Positions 36,955 through 46,300 of a stretch of DNA of 64,000 nucleotides are shown here, piece after piece. Position 1 is the first letter of the stretch; every line of letters begins with the position of its first letter. A model generated the notes under the pieces. That model had not been told where the DNA came from, made no database searches, and saw only the letters and a program-made list of their open reading frames with translations. The DNA comes from Micromonospora chokoriensis (GTDB lineage: Bacteria > Actinomycetota > Actinomycetes > Mycobacteriales > Micromonosporaceae), in NCBI RefSeq assembly GCF_000718555.1, contig NZ_JOAN01000002.1, forward strand, positions 62,001-126,000. Direction: 5' to 3'. Made by a program: the position numbers and the translations under genes.

Positions 36955-39381
36955 CTACGAGGTAGCGAACCTGAGCCGGACGATGGTGTTGTCCAGCACG
37001 CTCGGCGTACCGCCGTTCTTGTCGTTGTTCGTGGAGGTCAGCCAGAGCCCGCCGTCGGGGGTCTTCACGACGGTTCGCAGCCGTCCCCAGGTGCCGTTGA
37101 AGAAGGCACGCGGCGTGTCGGTGGTGCTACCCGTGATCTTCATGACCCAGAGCCGACCGCCGCGCACCGCCGCCATGTAGACCCAGTCGTTCACGATCTC
37201 CAGGCCGCTGGGGGACGCCGACGCGGTGTCCCACTGGCGGACCGGGTTGGTCATGCCGGAGACGCTGCAGGAGCCCTCGCAGGTGGGCCAGCCGTAGTTC
37301 TGGCCTGACTGAATGAGGTTCAGCTCGTCCCAGACGTTGTTGCCGAACTCCGACGACCAGAGCCGGCCCTGCGAGTCCCACGCCAGGCCCTGCGGGTTGC
37401 GGTGGCCATAGCTGTAGACGCGCGTGCCGAAGGGGTTGCCGGGTGCGGCGGCGCCAGTTGCCGTGACCCGGAGGATCTTGCCGTTGAGGGAGCTGAGGTT
37501 CTGCGCCCGATTCGCGTCCTGCCCATCGCCGGTGGCGATGTAGAGGTAGCCGTCGGGCCCGAACTTGATCCGGCCGCCGTTGTGGAACGTGTTCTTGGCG
37601 ATTCCCGTGACGATCGGTTCACGGGCGCCGATCGTGCCGTTCTGGAAGGTGAACCGCACCACGCGGTTGTCGGACGCCGCGGTGTGCATGGCGTACACGT
37701 AGCGGTCGGTCGCGAAGTTCGGCGAGACGGCCAATCCCATCAGGCCGCCCTCACCGTTTGTGGTGACGGCCTCGGTGATCCGTCCGACCACGGTCTTCTG
37801 CCCGCTCAGCGTCACCTGCACGATCTCGAAGCGGTCCCGCTCGGCCACCAGGGCCGTGCTGTCCGGCAGGAACGTGATCCCCCAGGGGAGGTCGAGCTGG
37901 GTGTTGACGTTCCGGTCGAAGATCGGATCGCCACCGGTCGCCGCGGTGGCGGTGCGCACCGACAGGCTCGCGCTCCGTGCCGAGGTGTTGTTGTTGGCGT
38001 CGAAGGCTTCGACGCTGAAGAGGTAGGTCGTGTTGGGGGTCAGGGCGTCGGCGGTGGCGGTCAGGTCCGGCACCGTGGCGAACTTGACGCCGTCGCGGTA
38101 CACGTTGTAACCGGTCACGCCGATGTTGTCGGTGCTGGCGTTCCAGGCCAGGCTCACGCTCGTGCCGCCGACGTTCGTGGTGCGCAGGTTGGCCGGTGTG
38201 CTCGGAGCCTGGGTGTCGCTGCTGGGCGGGGTGGTGACGGTGAGGTTGTTGCTGCCCTGGGACGGGTTGCCGCTGGCGTCGTAGGCGAGAACGCTCAGCA
38301 CGTAGCTGGTGTTGGGCTGCAGGTCGACGGTGACCGCCGTGATGTTGCCGCCGGCGGTCTTGATCACGTTGCCACCGTTGTAGACCTTGTACTGCGCGAC
38401 GCCGACGTTATCCGTCGACGCGTTCCAGGCCAGATCCGCGCCGTACGGGCGGACCGCGCCGACCACGCGCAGGTTGCTCGGCGGGGTGGGCGGCTGGACG
38501 TCGCTCGGCGGGGTCACGCGCAGTCGGTCGAGGTTCGGCCCGCCGTTCGCGGTCGTCGCCGTCGCCGTCGCCCGGATGGTGTTGGCCCCGGCGGTGAGGC
38601 TGAGCGTGACGCTCACGTCGGCCCAGGTGTCCCAGGTGGAGGTCGGTGGGAAGGCGAGCCCTGGTGCCGCGACCGCGCCGTTGACGGAGATGTCCATCGG
38701 GCGGTTGACACCCGACCCGTGGGAGTGCCGGAAGGTCACGGTGTGCAGGCCGGCGGTGCTGGCCTGCACGGTGAACTGCACGTAGGAGCCCACCACGTTG
38801 TCACCGTTCACGAAGCCCGTGCCGGTGTAACCGGCCCAGTTCGACTCGACCACGCCCTGCGAGATGACCGCGCTCTCCGCCTGGTAGTCGGTGAAGGCCT
38901 GCGGTGACTCGACGTCGACGTAGTCCAGGTTGGGGCCGCCCCCGCTGGTGGTGCTTGTCACCCGGATCGTGTTGCTGCCGGCCCGTACCGTCGCGGTCAC
39001 GTTCTTGGTGGCCCAGGTGGCCCATGCTCCGGTGCTCTGAAAGACGAGCGCCGGAGCGACGACGGAACCGTTCACCGCGACATCCGCAGGACGATCGGCG
39101 CTCAGCCCGTTCGCGAAGCGGATGCTGAACGTGGCAGTGCCGGCGGTCGTGGAGTTCACGGTCCACTCGACGTAGGAACCCACCACGTTGTCACCGTTGA
39201 CGAAGCCGGTGCCGGAGAAGTTGGCGTGGTTGGACTCCACCACGCCCTGCCCGATCGTCGCGTTCTCGGCCTCGTAGCGCACCGGCGCGGCGGCCGCTGG
39301 CCCGATAAAGGTGACAGTCGCGACGAGCAGCCCCGCCGCGACTGTCGCGAGGAATCTTCTGCCTGTACGGTGCGCGAACAT
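36955..39381 (-). CDS. Secreted PQQ-type sugar dehydrogenase with two CBM and two FN3 domains
   Basis: The product has 808 residues from ATG at 39381 with GGAGGTGG just upstream. In order: signal peptide (RRFLATVAAGLLVATV, cleavage near AAAAP); two CBM6/CBM35-like modules of about 125 residues, each starting with a YxAE or YQAE motif and containing GTGFVNGDNVVGSYV; two fibronectin type III modules (LAWNASTDNVGVAQYKVY and LAWNASTDNIGVTGYNVY); then a six-bladed propeller typical of glucose/sorbosone dehydrogenases (LPWGITFLPD, HNGGRIKFGPDGYLYIATGD, YGHRNPQGLAWD). The catalytic His and calcium-binding features fit PQQ-dependent soluble dehydrogenases. The enzyme is probably extracellular and anchored to polysaccharide; substrate unknown. 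Confidence 0.88.
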   Translation of the reverse strand: MFAHRTGRRFLATVAAGLLVATVTFIGPAAAAPVRYEAENATIGQGVVESNHANFSGTGFVNGDNVVGSYVEWTVNSTTAGTATFSIRFANGLSADRPADVAVNGSVVAPALVFQSTGAWATWATKNVTATVRAGSNTIRVTSTTSGGGPNLDYVDVESPQAFTDYQAESAVISQGVVESNWAGYTGTGFVNGDNVVGSYVQFTVQASTAGLHTVTFRHSHGSGVNRPMDISVNGAVAAPGLAFPPTSTWDTWADVSVTLSLTAGANTIRATATATTANGGPNLDRLRVTPPSDVQPPTPPSNLRVVGAVRPYGADLAWNASTDNVGVAQYKVYNGGNVIKTAGGNITAVTVDLQPNTSYVLSVLAYDASGNPSQGSNNLTVTTPPSSDTQAPSTPANLRTTNVGGTSVSLAWNASTDNIGVTGYNVYRDGVKFATVPDLTATADALTPNTTYLFSVEAFDANNNTSARSASLSVRTATAATGGDPIFDRNVNTQLDLPWGITFLPDSTALVAERDRFEIVQVTLSGQKTVVGRITEAVTTNGEGGLMGLAVSPNFATDRYVYAMHTAASDNRVVRFTFQNGTIGAREPIVTGIAKNTFHNGGRIKFGPDGYLYIATGDGQDANRAQNLSSLNGKILRVTATGAAAPGNPFGTRVYSYGHRNPQGLAWDSQGRLWSSEFGNNVWDELNLIQSGQNYGWPTCEGSCSVSGMTNPVRQWDTASASPSGLEIVNDWVYMAAVRGGRLWVMKITGSTTDTPRAFFNGTWGRLRTVVKTPDGGLWLTSTNNDKNGGTPSVLDNTIVRLRFATS

Positions 39382-39396
39382 GCCACCTCCAACAGA

Positions 39397-39411
39397 TAGT
39401 AAAGTTTACTA
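39397..39411. promoter_or_regulatory. Palindromic operator candidate upstream of the secreted dehydrogenase
   Basis: TAGTAAAGTTTACTA has perfect 7-bp arms around one base and lies 15 bp upstream of the start codon, in a locally AT-rich patch. The position suggests repression by a dimeric carbohydrate-responsive regulator (ROK or LacI type), but no binding protein can be assigned from this window. Confidence 0.5.
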
Positions 39412-39472
39412 ACTTCAATATCTGGATACCACCGCACTTCAGCCGTGGTGTCAATGGAGGTGTCGCAGTGGA

Positions 39473-40228
39473 TCAGCGCGGGGCAGGCAATCGCAGGCCG
39501 GACATGCCACCGTCCACCGGCAGCGACGAACCGGTCACCGACCCGGTCGCGGGCGACGCGAGATAGACGACGGCGGCGGCCACCTCGTCGGCGGTCACCA
39601 GACGCCCGGTCGGCTGGCGGGAAGCGAGCTGCCGCTTCTCCGCCGTCGGGTCGGCAGCGCTCGCGAGCAGGCGGGCCACCCAGGGCGTGTCCACGGTGCC
39701 GGGGGCGACACAGTTGACCCGAACACCCTCCGGCACCAGGTCGGCGGCCATCGCGAGGGTGAGGGCGTGCACGGCGCCCTTGGTCGCCGAGTAGAGGGCA
39801 CGTCGGGGCAGGCCGACGGTCGCCGCGATCGAGGAGATGTTGACGATCGCCGCCGACGACGACCGGCGCAGATACGGCAGGGCGACCGCGCTGGTGCGAG
39901 CCACGCCGGAGACGTTGACGTCGAGCACCCGGCTCCACTGCTCGTCGTCGTTCTCCTCCACGGTCCCGACGGCCGAGATGGCGGCGTTGTTCACCAGGAT
40001 GTCGATGCCGCCGAACGCCGCGGCGACCGAGTCGACGGCCGCGCTGAGGGAGGCCCGGTCGGCCACGTCCGCCCGGACGCCGTGCACGCCGGGGTCATCC
40101 GGCAGGCCGGACAGGTCCAGGTCCAGCACACCCACCCGGGCGCCGGCGGCGAGGAACGCCCGCACGCAGGCGAGCCCGATCCCCGACCCACCTCCGGTCA
40201 CCACCGCCACGAGACCGTCACACCGCAT
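39473..40228 (-). CDS. SDR oxidoreductase, probable 2-keto-3-deoxy-L-fuconate dehydrogenase
   Basis: The product has 251 residues with GGGGAGAG 5 bases before the ATG. Classical short-chain dehydrogenase features are present: TGGGSGIG cofactor loop, NNAA, catalytic Ser in NISSIAA, and YSATKGA with Tyr and Lys. The Asp in VLDLDLS after the second strand suggests NAD preference. It follows fucD by 69 bases at the end of the L-fucose operon. In the known non-phosphorylative pathway the step left unassigned by the other genes is oxidation of 2-keto-3-deoxy-L-fuconate to the 2,4-diketo acid, which this protein is well placed to catalyse. That assignment is by context. Confidence 0.82.
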   Translation of the reverse strand: MRCDGLVAVVTGGGSGIGLACVRAFLAAGARVGVLDLDLSGLPDDPGVHGVRADVADRASLSAAVDSVAAAFGGIDILVNNAAISAVGTVEENDDEQWSRVLDVNVSGVARTSAVALPYLRRSSSAAIVNISSIAATVGLPRRALYSATKGAVHALTLAMAADLVPEGVRVNCVAPGTVDTPWVARLLASAADPTAEKRQLASRQPTGRLVTADEVAAAVVYLASPATGSVTGSSLPVDGGMSGLRLPAPR

Positions 40229-40297
40229 GCTGCTCTCCCCTTTGTCGTGAGTGGCGCACCGCCGTCGACACGGCCGTGCGTTCGTGCGTGTCGTTCG

Positions 40298-41602
40298 TCA
40301 GGCCCATGCCGGTCCGTCGGGGTACGCGTACGTGGCGAGGCTCTCCGGCCGCATCTCGGCGGAGAACCCGGGGGCGGTGGGCGTCACGTAGTGCCCGTCC
40401 CGGATCACCACCGGATCGACGAAGTGCTCGTGCAGGTGGTCCACGTACTCGATGACCCGGTTGCGCATCGAGCCGGACACCGCCACGAAGTCGAACATGG
40501 ACAGGTGCTGCACCAGCTCACAGAGGCCGACTCCCCCGGCGTGTGGGCAGACCGGCACCCCGTACTTCATGGCCAGCAGCAGGATGGCGACGTTCTCGTT
40601 GACGCCGCCCACCCGACACGCGTCGATCTGCACGACGTCCACAGCGCCGGCCTGCAGCAGCTGCTTGAACACCACCCGGTTCGCCACATGCTCGCCGGTG
40701 GCGACCCGGATCGGCCCGCCGTCGGGCGCGCTGGTGGCCAGGGCAGCGCGGATCGCCGCGTGCGCGAGCACATCGTCCGGGCTGGTCGGCTCCTCGATCC
40801 ACCACGGGTCGTACGGCGCCAACTCGCGCATCCGCTCGACCGCCTCGGCGACGTCCCAGCGCTGGTTGGCGTCGACAGCGATCCGGATGTGCGGGCCGAC
40901 CGCCTCGCGGGCGACCTTCAGGCGGCGCACGTCGTCGGCGGCGTCTGCCCCCACCTTCAGCTTGATCTGGGTGAACCCGTCGGCCACGGCCTGCTTGGAC
41001 AGCTGGATCACCTTGTCGTCGGGGTAGCCGAGCCAGCCGGGTGACGTGGTGTAGCCGGGGTAGCCCCACTCGGTCAGCCGGGCGATCCGGTCGGCCCGCC
41101 CCGGCTCGGCGGCGCGCAGCATCTCCAGCGCCTCGTCGGGGGTGAGGGCGTCACTGAGGTAGCGCCAGTCGACCAGGTCGACGATCTGCTCGGGGCTCAG
41201 GTCGGCCAGGTAGCGCCAGACCGGCTTACCCGCCCGCTTGGCGACCAGGTCCCACATCGCGTTGATCACTGCTGCGGTGGCCAGGTGCATCACGCCCTTC
41301 TCCGGGCCGAGCCAGCGCAGCTGCGAGTCGTGGGTGAGCGAACGGGCGAACGCGCCGAGGTCCACGGTGTCCGGGTCGAGGCCGACCAGGTACGGCACAA
41401 GCGCGTCGATCGCCGCCTGGCAGACGTCGTTTCCCCGCCCGATGGTGAAGGTGAAGCCGTGCCCGTCCGGCCCGTCGTCGGTCTTCAACACCAGGTACGC
41501 GGCCGAGTAGTCGGGGTCCGGGTTCATCGCGTCGGAACCGTCGAGGTCCCGCGAGGTCGGGAACCGGACGTCGTACGTCTCGACCGAGGTGATCACCGCC
41601 AT
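40298..41602 (-). CDS. fucD: L-fuconate dehydratase
   Basis: The product has 434 residues. Enolase-superfamily, mandelate-racemase subgroup features: [11 protein letters not shown] with the KxK pair, [25 protein letters not shown], and [20 protein letters not shown] with the catalytic His. Length and the [20 protein letters not shown] and [19 protein letters not shown] segments match bacterial L-fuconate dehydratases, which convert L-fuconate to 2-keto-3-deoxy-L-fuconate. The start ATG overlaps the stop of the FAH gene by one base (TGATG), so translation is coupled. The frame is open much further upstream but that part is antisense-like sequence over the FAH gene. Confidence 0.9.
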   Translation of the reverse strand: MAVITSVETYDVRFPTSRDLDGSDAMNPDPDYSAAYLVLKTDDGPDGHGFTFTIGRGNDVCQAAIDALVPYLVGLDPDTVDLGAFARSLTHDSQLRWLGPEKGVMHLATAAVINAMWDLVAKRAGKPVWRYLADLSPEQIVDLVDWRYLSDALTPDEALEMLRAAEPGRADRIARLTEWGYPGYTTSPGWLGYPDDKVIQLSKQAVADGFTQIKLKVGADAADDVRRLKVAREAVGPHIRIAVDANQRWDVAEAVERMRELAPYDPWWIEEPTSPDDVLAHAAIRAALATSAPDGGPIRVATGEHVANRVVFKQLLQAGAVDVVQIDACRVGGVNENVAILLLAMKYGVPVCPHAGGVGLCELVQHLSMFDFVAVSGSMRNRVIEYVDHLHEHFVDPVVIRDGHYVTPTAPGFSAEMRPESLATYAYPDGPAWA

Positions 41603-42441
41603 CAGGCGTCCCGGAGCGTGCTGCGCTGCCGGCCGAGGCCGTCGATCTCGACCTCCATCACGTCGCCGTCGGCCAGGTACGGGAACCGGCCGGAGAGCGC
41701 CACCCCCTGCGGGGTGCCGGTGTTGATGACGTCGCCCGGGTCCAGGACGGTGTACTGGGACAGGTGCCACACCAGGTACGCCACGTCGAAGATCATGTCC
41801 TTGGTGCTGGAGTCCTGTCGGGGATCGCCGTTGACCCAGGAGCGCAGCCGCAGCGCCTGCGGGTCGCCGATCTCGTCGGCGGTGGTCAGCCACGGCCCGA
41901 GCGGTTGGAACGTCTCGCAGGACTTGCCCTTGGACCACTGGCCGCCGGAGACGGCGAGCTGGAAGTCCCGCTCGGAGACGTCGTTGGAGAGCACGTACCC
42001 GGCGATGTGCCCGAGGGCGTCGGCCGGCGAGGCGAGGTAGCGGGCCTGTCGGCCGATCACCACCGCCAACTCCACCTCCCAGTCGGTCTTCGTCGAGCCG
42101 CGCGGGATCAGGACCTCGTCGTACGGGCCGACGACGGTGTTGGGCGCCTTGTAGAAGATGATCGGGTCGGTCGGCGGCTCGGCCCCCGACTCGGCGGCGT
42201 GTGCGGCGTAGTTCTGCCCCACGCAGAGCACCACCCCGGGCCGGGCGATCGGCGCGCCGACCCGCTGGCCGGTGACGTCGATCTCGGGCAGGTCGGTGGC
42301 CTCGCGGACCCGCTGGACACCATCGCCGGCGAGGAAGTCCCCGTCGATGTCGGCGGTGAGCGACGACAGGTCGAAGTGCCGCCCGTCGACGTACAGCACG
42401 GGACGCTCCTGCCCCACGGGCCCGACGCGCATGAATCTCAC
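41602..42441 (-). CDS. FAH-family hydrolase, probable 2,4-diketo-3-deoxy-L-fuconate hydrolase
   Basis: The product has 279 residues. FAH-fold motifs: [39 protein letters not shown] with the metal-binding Glu residues, NDVSERDFQ, and [12 protein letters not shown]. In the L-fucose pathway this family cleaves 2,4-diketo-3-deoxy-L-fuconate to pyruvate and L-lactate. Start and stop overlap its neighbours (ATGA with the lactonase, TGATG with fucD). Specificity is assigned from the neighbours, since FAH proteins serve several acylpyruvate substrates. Confidence 0.85.
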   Translation of the reverse strand: MRFMRVGPVGQERPVLYVDGRHFDLSSLTADIDGDFLAGDGVQRVREATDLPEIDVTGQRVGAPIARPGVVLCVGQNYAAHAAESGAEPPTDPIIFYKAPNTVVGPYDEVLIPRGSTKTDWEVELAVVIGRQARYLASPADALGHIAGYVLSNDVSERDFQLAVSGGQWSKGKSCETFQPLGPWLTTADEIGDPQALRLRSWVNGDPRQDSSTKDMIFDVAYLVWHLSQYTVLDPGDVINTGTPQGVALSGRFPYLADGDVMEVEIDGLGRQRSTLRDA

Positions 42442-43280
42442 GAACCAACCTCCAGTGCATAGGTACGAATTGCGGTGCCGGCCAGCACGTCCGCTCGCTC
42501 GGTGGACGACAGCTCACCCAGGCATGCCTCGATCGCCGCCCACGCCTGCGCGTACGAGGCGACGAGGTCGCAGACGGGCCAGTCCGAGCCGGCCATCAGC
42601 CGTTGCGGGCCGAACAACTCCAGCGCGGTGTCGACGTACGGCCGGATGTCGGCCACCTGCCACCCCGGGCCGGCCTCGGTGAGCAGGCCGGAGAGCTTCG
42701 CGACGACGTTGTCGCAGCCCGCCAGGTCGCGTACCGCCGCGCGCCACTCGGCGAGGCCGGCGGCGGCGATCCTCGGCTTGCCGAGGTGGTCGAGGACGAA
42801 GGTGGTGCCCGGCGTGGCCCGCGCCGCGTCGGCGCAGCTGGTCAACTGTCCCAGGTGGACGACCAGGTCGAAGGTGAGGCCGGCGGCCCCGATCGCCGCG
42901 AGGGCGGCGCGCACGTCGGCGCGGGCCAGGTGCCCGGGGTCGACGACCCCCTGCACCTGGTCACGGAGCCCGACCAGCTTCGCCGCGCCGGGCAGGTCGC
43001 GGTAGCCGGCGAGGGTGGCGGAGATGGCCGGGTCGGTGAGCGACGCCCAGCCGACCACCCCGGCGATCCGGGGCGTGCTGGCGGCGTGGGCCAGGAACTC
43101 GGCGGTCTCCGCGGCGTCGCAGCGGCCCGCCTCGACCAGCACGGTCGCCGTCACCCCGGCCTCGTCCAGTTGGGGTACGAGATCGGCGATCGTGTAGTCG
43201 CGCCGGATCGACTCCAGGCCCGGCTCGGCGAGCCAGGGGTAGTCGGCGGTCCACAGGTGGTGGTGCGCGTCGATGATCAC
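42438..43280 (-). CDS. Amidohydrolase, probable L-fucono-1,5-lactonase
   Basis: The product has 280 residues from GTG at 43280, with GGGAGG 10 bases upstream. Metal-dependent hydrolase motifs of the amidohydrolase-2 type: [10 protein letters not shown] at the N-terminus, [15 protein letters not shown], and MAGSDWPV with the late Asp. Members next to fucD hydrolyse L-fuconolactone to L-fuconate. The start overlaps the stop of the aldo/keto reductase gene (GTGA), and its stop overlaps the next start (ATGA). Confidence 0.87.
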   Translation of the reverse strand: MIIDAHHHLWTADYPWLAEPGLESIRRDYTIADLVPQLDEAGVTATVLVEAGRCDAAETAEFLAHAASTPRIAGVVGWASLTDPAISATLAGYRDLPGAAKLVGLRDQVQGVVDPGHLARADVRAALAAIGAAGLTFDLVVHLGQLTSCADAARATPGTTFVLDHLGKPRIAAAGLAEWRAAVRDLAGCDNVVAKLSGLLTEAGPGWQVADIRPYVDTALELFGPQRLMAGSDWPVCDLVASYAQAWAAIEACLGELSSTERADVLAGTAIRTYALEVGS

Positions 43281-44272
43281 GGTGTCGGTACCTCCCTCGG
43301 TAGCAGGCCCTCGGCCTTGAGGTCCGCCCACAGCGCGGCGGGCACGTCCCACTCGAACATCGCCACGTTGTCGGCGATCTGCTGCGGGTCGCGGGCGCCG
43401 ACCACCACGCTGGCGACCGCCGGGTGCCCGAGCGGAAACTGGATCGCCGCGGCTCGCAGCGGCACGCCGTGCCGCTCGCACACCGACCGGATCGCGGTGG
43501 CCCGGTCGAGCAGCTTCCGGTCGGCCGGTGCGTAGTCGTAGTGGGCGCCCGGCTTCGGGTCGGCCAGCAGGCCCGAGTTGTAGACCCCGGCGGCGAGGAT
43601 CGCGATCCCCTTCGCCTGACACAGCGGCAGCAGCTCGTCGAGGCCGGACTGGTCGAGCAGCGTGTATCGGCCGGCGAGCATGAAGCAGTCGAAGTCACCG
43701 GCGTGGGCCAGCTCGACCAGCGCCGGGGCCTGGTTCATGCCGGCGCTGACCGCGCCGATCTCGCCGGCCTCCCGCAGCTGCGCCAACGCCGGGTACGCCC
43801 CGGCGACCGCCTCGGCGAGGTGGTCGTCCGGGTCGTGGAGGTGCGCGATGTCGATCCGGTCCAACCCCAGCCGGGCCAGGCTCTCCGCGTGGGAACGGCG
43901 CACCCCGGCGGCGCTGAAGTCGAACTGCGGGGTGAGGTCGGTCGGCTCGGCCCAGAACTCCTGCGCGTCACCGCCGCCGGGGACGAGCAGCCGACCCACC
44001 TTCGTGGAGAGGGTGAACTCGCTGCGCGGCTTGCCGGCGAGGACCTCCCCGGCGCGCCGCTCGGAGAGGCCGCAGCCGTAGAGCGGGGCGGTGTCGAAGT
44101 AGCGCAGCCCGAGGTCCCAGGCCGCCTCGACGGTGGCGTGGGCGACCTCGTCACCGACGGGGTCGAAGAGCCCGCCGATCGGGGCGAGCCCGAGCCCGAG
44201 CCGGGTCACCACCACGTCGGTACGCCCCAGGGTCACCGGGTCGGTGGCCTTCACGCGACCACCCGACCTCAC
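43277..44272 (-). CDS. Aldo/keto reductase, probable L-fucose 1-dehydrogenase
   Basis: The product has 331 residues from GTG at 44272, coupled by GTGA overlap with the enolase stop. The AKR tetrad is visible: Asp and Tyr in YFDTAPLYGCGLSERRAGE, Lys in TLSTKVGRL, His in IAHLHDPDDH. Cofactor-binding elements sit near SVVVGARDPQQIADNV. It resembles D-threo-aldose/L-fucose dehydrogenases, which oxidise L-fucose at C1 to the lactone with NAD(P), and its position at the head of the fucD gene set supports that. Other aldoses (L-galactose, D-arabinose) are possible substrates. Confidence 0.83.
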   Translation of the reverse strand: MRSGGRVKATDPVTLGRTDVVVTRLGLGLAPIGGLFDPVGDEVAHATVEAAWDLGLRYFDTAPLYGCGLSERRAGEVLAGKPRSEFTLSTKVGRLLVPGGGDAQEFWAEPTDLTPQFDFSAAGVRRSHAESLARLGLDRIDIAHLHDPDDHLAEAVAGAYPALAQLREAGEIGAVSAGMNQAPALVELAHAGDFDCFMLAGRYTLLDQSGLDELLPLCQAKGIAILAAGVYNSGLLADPKPGAHYDYAPADRKLLDRATAIRSVCERHGVPLRAAAIQFPLGHPAVASVVVGARDPQQIADNVAMFEWDVPAALWADLKAEGLLPREVPTP

Positions 44273-45357
44273 GCCACCCTCCGGTCCTCGATGGCGTCGC
44301 GGTCCCAGTCGATGCCGAGGCCCGGCACGTCGGGGGCGAGCGCGTGCCCGTCGACGATCGCGATCTCGGTCCGGGTGATCGCGCGAAGCTGCGGGATGTG
44401 CTCGACGTAGCGGCTGTTCGGCACGGCCGCGCAGAGGCTCACGTGCAGCTCCATGAGGAAGTGCGGGCAGACCACCACGTTGCAGGCCTCAGCCAGGTGC
44501 GCCACCTTGAGCCACGGGGTGATGCCACCGATGCGCGCGACGTCGACCTGGACGACGCCGGCCGCCTGGCGGCGCAGGTACTCGGCGAACTGGCCGATCG
44601 AGTACATCGACTCCCCCACCGCGACCGGAATGGTGGTCGCGCGGGCCAACAGCTCGTGCCCGGCGACGTCGTCGGCCGGCAGCGGCTCCTCGAACCAGGC
44701 GAGCTGGTGCGGTTCGAGCAGCCGGGCCCGGCGGATCGCCTCGGCGGCGGTCAGCGACTGGTTGGCGTCGACCATCACGTCGAAGTCGTCGCCGAGGGCC
44801 GCCCGGACCGCGCCGATGCGGGCGGCGTCCTCGGCCGGGTTCGGCTTGCCGACCTTCAGCTTGACGCCGGGCCAGCCGGCCGCCTGGGACGCCTTCGCGC
44901 CGGCGACCAACTCGTCCTCGGTGAGGTGCAGCCAGCCACCTTCGGTGTCGTACAGCGGGATCCGTTCCTTGGCGCCCCCGGCGAGCACCCACAGCGGCAG
45001 GCCGGCGGCGCGGGCGCGCAGGTCCCACAGCGCGGTGTCGATCGCGGCGAGCGCCAACGAGGTGATGGCGCCGACCGCGGTGGCGCGGGTGGCGGCGTGC
45101 AGGTCACGCCAGATCGCTTCCACCCGGGCGGCGTCGCGGCCGACGAGGTGGGGCAGCAGGTAGTCGCGCAGCAGCGCGAGGACCGCCGTGCCGCCGGTCC
45201 CGATCGTGTACGAGTAGCCCGTGCCGTGCCCGCCGTCGGCGGTCTGCACCTCGACGAAGATCGTCTCCTGCTTGAGGAAGGCCTGGACCGCGTCGGTGCG
45301 GACGGTCTCGACGGCAATGTCGACGAGGTAGGCCTCGGCCTTCGTGATCGTCGCCAT
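44269..45357 (-). CDS. Mandelate racemase/muconate-lactonizing-type enolase, sugar acid dehydratase candidate
   Basis: The product has 362 residues from ATG at 45357, which overlaps the stop of a 23-codon leader ORF (TGATG). Motifs: VKLKVGKPNPAED (KxK), VMVDANQSL, WFEEPLP, VGESMYS, and CPHFLMELHV with the His of the mandelate-racemase subgroup. It is distinct from FucD, with low similarity and shorter length, so it probably acts on another acid sugar or an epimer entering the same route. The substrate is unknown. It is the first enzyme gene of the operon, facing the divergent GntR gene. Confidence 0.82.
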   Translation of the reverse strand: MATITKAEAYLVDIAVETVRTDAVQAFLKQETIFVEVQTADGGHGTGYSYTIGTGGTAVLALLRDYLLPHLVGRDAARVEAIWRDLHAATRATAVGAITSLALAAIDTALWDLRARAAGLPLWVLAGGAKERIPLYDTEGGWLHLTEDELVAGAKASQAAGWPGVKLKVGKPNPAEDAARIGAVRAALGDDFDVMVDANQSLTAAEAIRRARLLEPHQLAWFEEPLPADDVAGHELLARATTIPVAVGESMYSIGQFAEYLRRQAAGVVQVDVARIGGITPWLKVAHLAEACNVVVCPHFLMELHVSLCAAVPNSRYVEHIPQLRAITRTEIAIVDGHALAPDVPGLGIDWDRDAIEDRRVA

Positions 45358-45428
45358 CAGCTGCACCCGAGCAGGTCGGTGCGGGCGGTGCGGCCCGAGC
45401 CGATCCGGGACAGGTTTCTGCGCGGCAT
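45357..45428 (-). CDS. 23-residue leader peptide coupled to the sugar operon
   Basis: ATG at 45428 is preceded by GAGGAGAC at ideal spacing. The ORF starts MPRRNLSRIGSG, is rich in Arg, Ser and Gly, contains one Cys two residues from its end, and stops in TGATG so that the enolase start codon overlaps it. The strong ribosome-binding site belongs to this ORF, while the enolase start has none of its own. Entry of ribosomes to the operon therefore appears to depend on translating the peptide. Confidence 0.6.
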   Translation of the reverse strand: MPRRNLSRIGSGRTARTDLLGCS

Positions 45429-45479
45429 GTTCGTCTCCTCGGAGGTGGTGGTGGCGAGACGGAAACGATGGAACCTATT

Positions 45480-45489
45480 TCCTATAGGA
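45480..45489. promoter_or_regulatory. Operator candidate for the GntR/FCD regulator
   Basis: TCCTATAGGA is a perfect 10-bp palindrome within ATTTCCTATAGGATG, midway in the 123-bp divergent space between the leader peptide (-) and the gntR gene (+). GntR-family FCD regulators bind short palindromes of this kind and often control divergent operons. The link to this regulator is by position. Confidence 0.55.
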
Positions 45490-45551
45490 TGTTGCTTTGC
45501 TAGTGTGTACTCGCTCACACGGGCGCAGTCAAGGGGTGCTGAGGAGACGAG

Positions 45552-46271
45552 ATGGCCCAGCAGGCAGGTCGCGAGGGTCGACTCCGTCCCGCCCGTCGAC
45601 TCACCCTCGCCGACGACGTCTACGAGTCGATAAAGACGCTGGTCATGGACCACATCCTTCCTCCCGGCGAGCGGGTCAACATCGACGCGCTCGCCCGGGA
45701 GCTGGATGTCTCCCCCACTCCGGTGCGCGAGGCCCTCGCCCGGTTGGAAGCCGACGGCCTGGTCCGCAAACGCCCGCTCTCCGGCTACACCACCACGCCC
45801 CTGCTGAGCCGTGCCGAGTTCGACGACCTGTTCGAGGTCCGTCAACTGCTGGAGGGTGCCACCGCCGGGCGGGCCGCCACATACGCCTCCGCCGAGGCGC
45901 GCCAGCGGATCAGCGTCGAGGCGGCGGCGCGCATCGACGTCGAGTCCGGCGACGGATATCGCCGACACGCCGCCTTCACCGCGCTGGACGCGAAGTTCCA
46001 CGACCTGATCGCCGAGGTCGCCGGCAGCCCCCTGCTGCGCGACACCATCACCCGGCTGCACTCGCATCTGCACCTGCACCGGCTCTACTTCCCGATCGCC
46101 GGCGCGCCGGCCACCAACAGCGAGCACCAGCGCATCGCCGCCGCCATCGTCGCCGGCGACGCGACAGCCGCCACCGAGGCGATGCGCGCCCACCTCAGCG
46201 CCGCCCGGGAGCGCCACCTGCCCGCCTTCGACCAGCTCCCCACTCCCGGAACACCGCGCGACTCGGCGTGA
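45552..46271 (+). CDS. GntR-family (FCD) transcriptional regulator
   Basis: The product has 239 residues from ATG at 45552 with GAGGAGAC 5 bases upstream. N-terminal winged helix: DDVYESIKTLVMDHILPPGE, INIDALARELDVSPTPVREA-like helix-turn-helix, then LARLEADGLV. The C-terminal FCD domain contains the expected helices and metal-binding His candidates (KFHDLIAEVAGS, HSHLHLHRLY, EHQRIAAAI). It is divergent from the L-fucose operon and first in a run with lutABC (30-bp gap), so it probably regulates both. The ligand may be an acid sugar intermediate or lactate. Confidence 0.9.
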   Translation: MAQQAGREGRLRPARRLTLADDVYESIKTLVMDHILPPGERVNIDALARELDVSPTPVREALARLEADGLVRKRPLSGYTTTPLLSRAEFDDLFEVRQLLEGATAGRAATYASAEARQRISVEAAARIDVESGDGYRRHAAFTALDAKFHDLIAEVAGSPLLRDTITRLHSHLHLHRLYFPIAGAPATNSEHQRIAAAIVAGDATAATEAMRAHLSAARERHLPAFDQLPTPGTPRDSA

Positions 46272-46300
46272 CCCACCCCCGACACATTCGAGGAGCCGCC

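Noticed and set aside
40298..42517. A 739-codon frame that would fuse an N-terminal extension to FucD
   Set aside because: The first 305 codons are out of frame with the FAH gene that occupies that DNA; FucD starts at 41602 by overlap and homology.
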